Assembly: GCF_947623445.1 (NCBI RefSeq)
Contig: NC_135246.1
Location: 4,199,856 to 4,263,855 of the forward strand
Source of the DNA: Clavelina lepadiformis
Lineage: Eukaryota > Chordata > Ascidiacea > Aplousobranchia > Clavelinidae
Reading direction: 5' to 3'
DNA: 64,000 nucleotides
Below the pieces are notes generated by a model, which was not told the DNA's origin, searched no databases, and saw nothing but the letters and a program-made list of their open reading frames with translations. Positions 1-9,510 of this stretch are shown piece by piece. The stretch's first letter is position 1. Each line of letters opens with the position of its first letter. The position numbers and the translations under genes are program-made.

Positions 1-2332
1 CACTGCAAAAAGAGAACACAAGAGAACAGTTAGTCGAGTTAGTAGTGCGTGAATGAGTAAATGAAAATAATACGCTTCAATGCGGAGAGACAGGAAATAT
101 GATGACGTAACAATTGACCTATTTTAGAAGTCAAACTGTGAAAACTAGCTTTGAACGCACAACTTTTTCCATTAAATAGTGGCAGGCTTAATCTATTTTG
201 TTTTGTTGTTTCATTAGAGAAAAGTGATCAATTACTAGAAATAGAAAATTTTTTCAGTTTCGCTCTTGGTGGCGGTGCCAAACTTTCATCTTTATAGCAC
301 TTTGGTAAAGTTTTAAGATGCGGGCTTCGCCGTACTTTTACCTTAGTTAATTGTTTTATGAGCACATGTTTTGTTATTTTGCTATACCAAGGTTATCATC
401 ATTCTTTCAGATCCCTACAGTCAATGGCAATGGAAAACAAACCATACAATATAAACGCATTTTTGTGATTCGATATCCACGGCTTATCAACATCTTTTGA
501 ACAAAGTTCTAAACATTCCTAACTTAATGCAGCTTTCAACAAGCAACTTATGACTCAAATGTAGTCATAACATACTTTTTATTCACTTTTTTATCAGGTG
601 CATGAATCAGTGTTATAATGGCTCAAGTCACTAGCTTGACTCTATTCGACTTGAGTGACGATTTTTGGTGACTCGACTTGACTCGAGTCAAAGATCCTAA
701 ACGGCTTAAAAAAATTAACTATATTTTAGTTACTTATCTTAGGTATTAGATATTTTTACTTAGATATTTTTCAAAAAAATTATAACTCTTTGTAATGCGG
801 GGATGGGCGAGGTTAATTGTTTTAGGTTGGCCTGCCCTAAAGCCAAAGGCTTTATTCGTTCTTTTGAAACTCCTTTTCTATTTTGTTTTTGACTCCGTTG
901 TTTATGCTATCTACGATTGTTTCTTTAAGTCAGCACAACGTTCATAAAGTCTAAATTCTTATATTCCAAAATTTAGTTGTAATTAGGCTACATCTGAAAT
1001 TAAATTTTTTTTGGTTAAAAAAAAAAAAACAAAAAGCGCTAAAATTGAAATTAAGTTTTAATTTAAATGAAATTAAAAAATATACTTCTGAAAACCTTGA
1101 AGTAATCATTTTGAAAGTACTGAGTACCGGGACCGACATTATATTTCTTGAAAAAAGTAATTCGGCACAGGGATTCGGTACTTTTTTCTAAAAGTATACC
1201 AACGGTATCGGTATCGGTACTGCCCACCTCTGCAAATTATGCACAAGAACGACGTTTACTTTTGTTCAATGATGAACAGTTCCAAATTCGGGTAATAAGT
1301 AAAACTTTAAAAAATGTCTGTATCTATCGGAACTTGCACGAAGACAAGATCGGTAATCGAGGCTCGAGCGATGAGCAATTATCGCCGAGTTTAAGACTTT
1401 CGAGAATAAAGTTTGCGATATCATACCGTCTACTATACTTTGTCGGGGAATATTTTTACATGGCATTCATATTACCGTAGTTAGGCTTAGCCTAGTTAAA
1501 GGCTTCTTTGCCGATTTGATGGGTTTGTGCAATGCTCCCTAGTCCCTATACAAGCGAATGGAGTGGTACATAGCCTATATAGTTGAAAACGTTAATTAAT
1601 AAATATCTGTTTTTTTATTCAATGTTATCCATCTCACAACAGTACGATTACGCGAATGTATAGTCTACAGATTATCTCAGGTCAAACGATCCCATGCACC
1701 AGTAACACCGGTCCCTGAGGTTTCATTAGCGATGTATGTATAAAAAAGAAACATCGAAAGCTGCAAGCTGATAGTAAAGTTAAAATATATACTTTTAAAA
1801 GTAAGCAAAAGTCATCTTAAAGCAAATTGTTTACAAGACGATACAAGTTTAATGGTCGGATCGCGCAAAACCAATGAAAAAATATTTCGATAAATTTTTT
1901 TTCACTCTTTAACCCTAATTCACTTACTAATAATTTCCACTTTTTTGTCGATACAAGAAAAGCGCGCATTCTTGTGTCCATAACAACACCCGATTACTTT
2001 TCAACTAAATATAATGTCTTATGACAATAATGTTTCATTGTAGTATTACTTAGTGAAGTATTACACAACAAGCATCTTCGCCATAAAGACCGGCATCACT
2101 GGCGGCTATTGTTACAATATGAGCGAGGACGATTGATGGTTGATAACTTGTTTTGCTTCTGCTTCGATGGTATAAGTTCTCATTTCTCAAACGGCGTGAG
2201 AATTTGCTGTTAGTTGCTTAAACTCTGTCTATACACAATTACACATTATTAAATGCTAAAGTTCCCATTTTTATTTATTGTCAGACACAAAGGCTTACAC
2301 CTTTGGGCAAAGCTTCCTGCTGTTACATTGCG
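1..2332. other. Gene-free repeat-rich stretch
   Basis: No convincing gene is seen here. The few short open frames lack start context, splice sites or recognisable domains. A run rich in GACTC/GAGTC words around 608-700 begins CAGTGTTATAATGGCTCAAG and resembles a second sequence at about 37735-37869 read on the other strand, so it is probably a dispersed hAT-like repeat. A separate repeat at 790-985 recurs at about 6462-6662. Confidence 0.5.
790..985 (+). repeat. Dispersed repeat, copy 1
   Basis: This segment shares a series of words in the same order and orientation with 6462-6662. Both have a GGTTGGCCT/GGATGGCCT block, a GACTCCGTTG block and a TTCATAA..GT block followed by TTATAT. The copies are diverged, at perhaps 65-75% by eye. 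Nothing in them codes. The second copy lies immediately outside the right end of the 2339-6441 foldback element. Confidence 0.55.
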
Positions 2333-2959
2333 CAGTCGTATGGAACGCCAACGCCGCAAAAATAGCAAAGTGTTAAATTGAATGGGAACTTTGCAAATTA
2401 TGTTTTGTTTTCATAATTTGATTGGAAGGTTTTCAAACGTAATTTTATAAATTCAAATCATGAAACAACAAGCCAAACGCCAAAACCGGCATTCAAACGG
2501 TCTTTTCTGTGATTGCTGTTGCACGATTCATATGGCAATTTTCAAAATGGTTTCGCAACATTTACAATTACACCACAGTTTTATAAACTTGATTTTTTAA
2601 ATCAAAGCACGACATTTGAAGTCAGATATAACAACTGCAAAGCAAACTGGCTGTTGGCAAGTTACAATGCCTAATGGCAAATGGTATTTTCTTTAATCGG
2701 ATTGCAGTTTTGTTAATCAAATGTCGGTTTTTTGAATCATGTAACTTATACCATGAATTATAAAATGGCCAAATGATTGGAAATTAGTCTTCGTGAATTA
2801 AAAATGGGCCAACCAATTTGCAAAATACATGTGTGATTAAACAAACATGCATTCCTAAAAGCACTAAATGATTCTATAAAAGTACGTATGAATCGCATAA
2901 CGTCTTCATGAATTGACAAGTATAGATGGATCGGAAAATGTATAGATGATTTGCCAAAA

Positions 2960-3205
2960 GTGCATGAATCGCCAAATGTACATGATTCGGTAAATGCATG
3001 CATGAATCGCCAAATGTACGTGATTCGGTAAATGCATGCGTGAATCGCCAAATGTACGTGATTCGACAAATGCATGCGTGAATCGCCAAATGTACATGAT
3101 TCGACAAATGTATGCATGAATCGCCAAATGTACGTGAATCGCCAAATGTACGTGATTCGAAAAATGTATGCGTGAATCGCCAAATGTAGGTGAATCGATA
3201 AACGT
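2960..3205 (-). repeat. 38-bp minisatellite in left arm (about 6 units)
   Basis: Tandem units of about 38 bp, reading on the minus strand as CATGTACATTTGGCGATTCA followed by TGCATGCATTTACCGAAT with small variants (ACG for ATG, GTCG for ACCG). Because 38 is not a multiple of three, long open frames appear in several frames at once. Those frames are artefacts, not genes. It is the counterpart of the longer array at 5379-5822. Confidence 0.9.
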
Positions 3206-3494
3206 ATGGATGGTTTGTTGTTAGAGTGCGCCGCGCCAAGTGTGCAAAAATGTCTCTCTTGAGGAAAAAATGTCTCTCTTGGGGATACCAAGAAGAAAAA
3301 GGGATTTTGACAGAAGACAAAGTTTTCTGAATAGCCTATGTTTCGGGCAGGCCGAAAGTTACCGTGTATCGTCACTCGTCAGTGCAAAATACTTAGCGAT
3401 CAGGAATAAGCATAAGCTTAGTTTTGTTCGCAATGAAGAATGGGATGTTTCTTTAGAAGTTATTTCAACACTACACGCGTTAGGTTATGTTCTG

Positions 3495-4315
3495 CAGTCG
3501 ACTCCGCTTAATTCAGACACTTTGGTTCCGCTCACTTTTGGCCGAATTAAGCGGAGAAACGGCTTTGTCCGAATTAAGCGGAAAATCGATTGTTCGTTTC
3601 ATGGTCATGCGTAAAGGCAAACAACGCATTTAAAATACTGTAGTGTTGCGTAATAAATGAATTGCAGCTGCGCTATACTGCAGTAATTGGCACTGATCGT
3701 ATAAAACGCACAAGAGTACGAGTAAATGAGTACGCATAAAACGCACATTCTGAGCCGCTTCCTCTCTGTCTTTAAACCTCGTCCACGAAGCATAGTCTCT
3801 TCACGTTGTTCACGCAGATTTGCATCATTTTTCTGCCAATCTTGCAAAGTACGTTTTGATATCCCCACCAAGGCAGCTAACTGCCGAACTGTCAAGGAAG
3901 CGTCGTCATTTTTTTCTTCGTTTACTTTAGTGAGCAATTTCACTTTTTCTTCTAAATTTTTCTGTACCATTCTGTTCTACAAGATGGTCGCAATGGTACC
4001 GAAGTAAAAGCGACTATGAAGCTGGCACGGCGTTATATGAATTCATTGTCGATTGTTATCGCATCAATCGTCATTGTTTCACCATAATCACTCATAATGC
4101 AACTGCATCTTGTGTTAGAACCAACAAAGTACTGTTTATTGTGTCATAACCTAACGATAGGAATTGCGAACCTGTGTCCGAATTAAGCGGAGAATTGTCC
4201 GAATTAACGGGAGTTTTTTACGTTCAATTTTTACTTTTGTTCCGTTCCCGAGCATTTTGGCCGAATAAAGCGCTTGTCCGGGTTATCCGGTGTCCGAATT
4301 AAGCGGATTCGACTG
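3495..4315 (-). mobile_element. Tigger/pogo-like DNA transposon, internally deleted
   Basis: Terminal inverted repeats CAGTCGACTCCGCTTAATTC (left) and its near reverse complement at the right end, about 24 bp with two mismatches. The right flank is TA, and the left flank TG is probably a mutated TA. The other arm of the host foldback reads straight across this point with a single TA, giving the empty site. Extra copies of the terminal motif (CCGAATTAAGCGG) occur inside both ends. At 821 bp it is too short for a full DDE transposase. It carries only the N-terminal DNA-binding part (3605-3970). Confidence 0.85.
3605..3970 (-). pseudogene. Tigger-type transposase fragment with CENP-B-like helix-turn-helix
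   Basis: 121 codons from ATG at 3970. Roughly residues 24-48 (ASLTVRQLAALVGISKRTLQ) match the psq/CENP-B N-terminal helix-turn-helix that binds Tigger ends. A basic tail, RGRGLKTERKRLRM, follows. The DDE catalytic domain is absent because the element ends after about 120 codons, so this is a binding-domain remnant that could at most act as a repressor. After about residue 77 the frame runs into non-coding sequence. Confidence 0.7.
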
Positions 4316-4334
4316 TATTTGAAATGTGATTATT

Positions 4335-4883
4335 AGGGCAACCAAAAGTCAATATGGTCAATTTTTTTTACCTGCTCAGAATGCTATGAAACAAGCACAA
4401 AACAAATTTCAGCTTTGTACGACGTGTGGTATAGAAGTTATTAGGTCAAATAAAGTCAAAATGTTATGTTAGGTCAAAATACGGTCAAATTGTTTCTTTA
4501 GGTCTTTTTTTTAGGTCAAAATCTATTAAACTTGTAATTTTGTAACCATTTTGTAATATTATTTTTCCGTTTTTCTCTTTTCTTGTACCGAAGACAATTC
4601 CAGTGCCGCAAATTTTACTTAGAACCAAAGCCACAAAGAGAGGGAAGGCTTTTCAGCGCGTTTGGTGACGTCACGATGTGACGGCATTGCATTTGAAACT
4701 GCAAGTTGTCAATCTTAATACGCAGAAACGAAAAAAAGTCAACACTAGAAAAGCATTTTGTCATTTTTAAATGCAGCTTTAGATTAGAAAGTTGCTGTAG
4801 ACAGTGTAGAGACTATCAGTATAGCGTTTTTCAAAATGAGGTCAAAATTTAAAATTTTTAGGTCAAAAAACTGGTTGCCCTTA
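4335..4883. mobile_element. hAT-like MITE (AGGGCAACC family) nested in foldback
   Basis: The ends AGGGCAACCA and TGGTTGCCCTTA are inverted repeats. They are flanked by TGATTATT at 4327-4334 and again at 4884-4891, an 8-bp target duplication typical of hAT. The right arm of the foldback (about 5077-5090) has one copy of TGATTATT, the empty site. The interior is non-coding and contains repeated GGTCAAAA/TTTTGACC words near both ends, shared with the elements at 35339-36222 and 46312-47525. Confidence 0.85.
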
Positions 4884-5378
4884 TGATTATTAAGCCGGGC
4901 CAGTACTGCAGTGCTGTGGAAGGCTGGTATATCCTATTCAGGCTAGTCTTTCAAGAGCGCCTTTTAGCGTTTTATTAAGCAGCACATGAGGTTGGTTGGG
5001 TTTATTTCATTTTGCAGTCAGAATTGCAGACCTGAATGGAAAGGAATACCACAGCACTGCAGTACTGGCCCGGATTAATAATCACATTTCAAATAGAACA
5101 TAACCTAACGCGTGTAGTGTTGAAATAACTTCTAAAGAAACATCCCATTCTTCATTGCGAACAAAACTAAGCTTATTCTTATTGCTGATCGCTAAGTATT
5201 TTGCACTGACGAGTGACGATACACGGTAACTTTCGGCCTGCCCGAAACATAAGCTATTCAGAAAACTTTGTCTTCTGTCAAAATCCCTTTTTCTTCTTGG
5301 TATCCCCAAGAGAGACATTTTTTCCCCAAGAGAGACATTTTTGCACACTTGGCGCGGCGCACTTTAACAACGAACCAT

Positions 5379-5822
5379 CCATACATTTGGCGATTCACGC
5401 ATACATTTGTGGAATCACGTACATTTGGCGATTCACGCATACATTTGTCGAATCACGTACATTTGGCGATTCACGCATACATTTGTCGAATCATGTACAT
5501 TTGGCGATTCATGCATGCATTTACCGAATCATGTACATTTGGCGATTCATGCATGCATTTACCGAATCATGTACATTTGGCGATTCATGCATGCATTTAC
5601 CGAATCATGTACATTTGGCGATTCACGCATGCATTTACCGAATCATGTACATTTGGCGATTCATGCATGCATTTACCGAATCATGTACATTTGGCGATTC
5701 ATGCATGCATTTACCGAATCATGTACATTTGGCGATTCACGCATGCATTTACCGAATCATGTACATTTGGCGATTCATGCATGCATTTACCGAATCATGT
5801 ACATTTGGCGATTCATGCACTT
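5379..5822 (+). repeat. 38-bp minisatellite in right arm (about 11.5 units)
   Basis: Near-perfect tandem array of the 38-bp unit also seen inverted at 2960-3205, here with roughly twice as many units. The 5' units contain CATACATTTGTCGAATC variants. Units from about 5515 on are nearly identical to each other, suggesting recent expansion. Three units equal 38 codons, which explains the long spurious repetitive open frames over this region. Confidence 0.92.
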
Positions 5823-6447
5823 TTGGCAAATCATCTATACATTTTCCGATCCATCTATACTTGTCAATTCATGAAGACGTTATGCGATTCATACGTACTT
5901 TTATAGAATCATTTAGTGCTTTTAGGAATGCATGTTTGTTTAATCACACATGTATTTTGCAAATTGGTTGGCCCATTTTTAATTCACGAAGACTAATTTC
6001 CAATCATTTGGCCATTTTATAATTCATGGTATAAGTTACATGATTCAAAAAACCGACATTTGATTAACAAAACTGCAATCCGATTAAAGAAAATACCATT
6101 TGCCATTAGGCATTGTAACTTGCCAACAGCCAGTTTGCTTTGCAGTTGTTATATCTGACTTCAAATGTCGTGCTTTGATTTAAAAAGTCAAGTTTATGAA
6201 ACTGTGGTGTAATTGTAAATGTTGCGAAACCATTTTGATAATTGGCATGTGAATCGTGCAACAGCAATCACAGAAAAGCCCGTTTGAATGCCGGTTTTGA
6301 CGTTTGGCTTGTTGTTTCGTGATTTGAATCTATAAAATTACGTTTGAAAACCTTCCAATCAAATTATGAAAACAATACATAAATTGCATACTTGCGATTC
6401 AATTTAACACTTTACTATTTTTGCGGCGTTGGCGTTCCATACAGTCG

Positions 6448-7666
6448 TAGTAACTAGTAACTTATGGGATTTGGGTGGTGGTGTAATGGTTTTGGGATGG
6501 CCTAAGCCAAACCAAGTCTTTCGGTTTATTGTCTGACTCCTATGATTGTCTTTGACTCCGTTGCGTTCACTGTCTTATTTTGCTTCTTAAATCAACACCA
6601 ACTTCATAAGTTCAAATCGTTATATTGTCCGAATAAGTTGTCACATCGAAACCAATTAATTACCATTCCACATTTGAATAGAACTATCACTTGAATTCAA
6701 TACTGAATAAGCCAAAACGTAAAACAGATCCAAAACTAAAAACCGAGAGAAGTACTAGCAAGTCCTGAAGGGACAAACCCTTGCAGAGACTCGCCGGCCA
6801 GAGCATGCAGCGGGGTATCTTTTGAACCAAGTTTAACCTTTTATATCATACTCGTCAGCCAATCAGCTAACGCCATGTTCTATTATTACACTGCTACCAT
6901 AAAACCACGTATCGCATACATTCTACGTCATTAAATGTTTCATCAAGTACACTCAAACTTTACGCCGTAAAACAACGCTACTTGAAATACTTCAACTACC
7001 GTCAGCACGCTACAAGCTTTGCACATTATTATCTGCCTGGAGAGAAATCAAAACTATTGCAATGCCAATATAATTATTTGCAATTTCTACATAATCCCCA
7101 CAAACTACTGAGAGAAAGAAAAGGGTAGTGGAAAAATTGCAAACATTACAACAGTACTATATGTGGTACACCAGTTCAAGCGAGGTAATTTATCTGAACG
7201 TCATTAAGGAGAATTTAATTTTGGTCAACAATTGAATCGCAAGATCCCAAAATAAAATTTTAGCATTTACAAAACATGTCTCGTGACGTAACCGTCACAG
7301 TCTCAACGAGATAAGCCATTTCTTTTGTTATAACATGACATCAACATGTTCCGCTAATTTGCTCCTGTTTTTTCTTTGCCATTTCAACATTCTGTAACGC
7401 CCTTGTTAATGGCAGTTTTATTTATGGAAGCTATATTGACAAAACTAGATTTACTTTGTGAAAACTGCGCAACGTATATTACGGATAAGCTTGCTTTGAC
7501 CATGGCCCGACGCCAGGTTAAGTGTGAAAACGCCAAACTTGCATAACCATTTAGCGTTGCTTGTAAATAACCGAAAATCAGAGAGACGAATTTCATCCAC
7601 ACTTCATCCGCACAAGAATTTTCTTTACGCACCAGTGCGTACGGTCTCGCTGTTAAAGAGCACTTA
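6448..7666. other. Gene-free stretch with dispersed repeat copy 2
   Basis: About 6462-6662 is the second copy of the repeat at 790-985. The remainder, between the foldback and the P-like transposon, is AT-rich with no open frame of note and no splice-bounded exon that I can defend. Confidence 0.5.
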
Positions 7667-7674
7667 CATTGACC

Positions 7675-8049
7675 AAAGAGATTTAAACACATGAGTAGAA
7701 ACTTCTCTTTTGCGCATGACGTCATGTTTGTTTCTTTTATTCTCTTGGAGCATATTCTACTTTCTCCACGGTCACGGTTCACTACATAACAATAAACATG
7801 CAGACGACGACAATGATTTTCAGATCTGTTTGCTGCTGGAACAGATTAGTCTTATTATTAGGGTGCAGTTATTGGGATCCATTGGGTGTTAATTTTAATT
7901 GAAATTAATTATTGAAATCAGGTGAGAGTTTAAGGTTCAGCAATTAACTTAGTTTCAGTTCCTTGAACTGATAATGCTGCTGTTTTGTATCAAGGCATGG
8001 CTTAGCCTACTTGAGTTGCGCGGGAAGATTTTTTCGTTCACCACATTTA
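7675..8049 (+). repeat. Left TIR of P-like transposon
   Basis: Pairs with 12274-12649 over its whole length with very few differences. It contains CATGACGTCATG (a CRE-type palindrome, around 7717) and a donor-like CAG|GTGAGA near 7920, so it may hold promoter and 5'-leader sequence for the inward-reading gene. A spurious 60-codon frame is present in both copies. Confidence 0.88.
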
Positions 8050-8185
8050 TCTTCGACCAGGCAATTAGCAACTAAACTCATTACTCATTAGCATAGGCCT
8101 TATGTTGCAGGTGTTGTGTCATTAAAATAGGCTACTGAAAGTCTGATTTCAGATCTTGTTATTGTGGTGCAGTTGTTGGGATCTA

Positions 8186-9403
8186 ATGGATGTCAACTTG
8201 AAGTTAATTATTGAAATAGATTGTGACCCAGAAGACGATGCAGCAAACTTCATGTAAGATACGATATGCCTATTAATCAATTAGCCAACTGCTGTTGAGC
8301 TTGTCCTGTATGGCGGTCACCCAGAGTGTACGTTCTCGCCAATTTATAATAAACAGCCAAGCAAAACAACAAATTAATGTAAGTCGTAACGAGTATTTGA
8401 AGTAATACTGTACTGATATATTGATGTCATTTAATCTGATAATGAAAATATTTATTTGCAGATGTGGACAATGTTTGCATAACTGCACAAGTAATGAAAC
8501 TTTGCTGGCTCATCAAAAAACTGCTCACGGTATATTTGTTTTTTTGTTTGAAACTTATTTCATTTTGAGCTCTATCATTGGCAAAATCCGATTAAAAAAA
8601 TCAAACAAACTTAATTTTACACTTGTCTTGCAGAATCTTCTTGCAATAATGTTACAAGAGAAAAGCTGATGGAATGGTGGGAAACAGTGGGTGGCGTTAA
8701 AACAGATCTAACTGCAGATGCGGTTAACTATTTTATGAAGCTATTTTCTTCGTACAGTTCACCGGATGAACTGTTTCATAAATTCTCCTGTAATGGAATT
8801 ACGTGCATCCCATCACTATTTTTCTTGCCAAGAAAATTGTCACTATGTTTAACACGAAAATTGTTTGATGTATTTTTATCACACGTTACCACTGTTGCAC
8901 ACAACAAAAAGGGGAAACACTTGACATTACACAAGTTAACCCGAGACGAAGAATTCATAATTCAGTACATAGGTGGTTATATTTTGCAGAAACTCACTAA
9001 GCGCTGTATAAATCCGAGAGAAATAGATCTATTGTCTTGTTTAACTGATTATAGTAATGAAACCACTAATAGTTCCTTGATTTCCGCTTTAAATAATAAC
9101 AATTATGGACATCTTACAGTTCCAGCGAAATCACTAGTGAAATTGTTGATGTATGAAGAAAGTGTCTTTAGGAAACAAGACATAAAGGAGCACATCATGG
9201 AAAGTTGCATGTGTTCTTTGAGTGTTTGTAACATAAAAGATATATTTGAAAATCTTGATTTTGATGAATGTTTGCAAAAATTGTGCATGAAAATATGTAA
9301 ATTTTACGTGAAGATTAGATGCTATCAAAAAGCCAATCATTTAAATTCAGTACTGCATGTAACCTCTGATCAAAATGTAAGTCTGAGAAAATCATTAAAA
9401 TGA
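8186..9403 (+). CDS. C2H2 zinc-finger protein encoded inside P-like transposon
   Basis: Three exons fit in phase: 8186-8253 (donor GTAAGA), 8462-8529 (acceptor TTTGCAG, donor GTATAT) and 8634-9403 (acceptor TTGCAG), giving 301 aa. The start ATG at 8186 follows AGTTGTTGGGATCTA, a diverged copy of sequence in the TIR. Residues 23-45 form one finger: ICGQC, 15 residues, then HQKTAH (C-x2-C..H-x4-H). Exon 3 has an acidic/amphipathic middle and the block RDEEFIIQYIGGYILQKL, which is reminiscent of the Tyr-Ile-Ala-Gly-Tyr helix found in several eukaryotic transposases. I do not recognise the family. A perfect donor, AAT|GTAAGT, near 9376-9377 means the true C terminus may be spliced onward. It runs head-on into the THAP transposase gene. 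It could be an accessory or regulatory protein of the transposon, or captured host sequence. Confidence 0.65.
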
Positions 9404-9510
9404 ATGTACATTACATAGTTGTCTTCTTACATGTACTTCGTCAGTTTTAGCTCAAGAAGGATTAAGTGTTACTGTATTGTAAGCAGACTGTCAAAACACT
9501 CGAAATCAAG

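Larger units (their letters stand above)
2339..6441. mobile_element. Long foldback (inverted-repeat) transposon with 6-bp target duplication
   Basis: The left end TATGGAACGCCAACGCCGC (from 2339) is the reverse complement of the right end. Pairing continues through both arms to a loop of only about 80 bp near 4945-5025. The element is flanked by CAGTCG at 2333-2338 and CAGTCG at 6442-6447, read as a 6-bp target-site duplication. Both arms carry a 38-bp minisatellite. The left arm is longer because a Tigger-like element (3495-4315) and a hAT MITE (4335-4883) sit in it. The right arm shows both sites uninterrupted. Removing them leaves about 2.7 kb. No transposase is encoded, so it must be mobilised in trans or be a relic. 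Long TIRs plus a 6-bp duplication are known from Polintons/Mavericks, but the ends here are TA..TA rather than AG..CT, so the class is open. Confidence 0.85.

Noticed and set aside
1148..1480. 110-codon plus-strand frame
   Set aside because: No domain, an opposing overlapping frame of similar quality, and repeat-rich surroundings.
2758..3375. Long repetitive open frames over the foldback arms (here and at 5213-6022)
   Set aside because: They are produced by a 38-bp tandem repeat that is open in several frames and are mirrored in the inverted arm. There is no start or splice context.
5379..5822. CRISPR-like array
   Set aside because: The units are contiguous, without unique spacers, and the setting is a eukaryotic transposon arm.
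7710..7892. 60-codon frame in the P-like TIR (also 12431-12613)
   Set aside because: It is present identically in both inverted ends, has no domain, and overlaps probable promoter/leader sequence.
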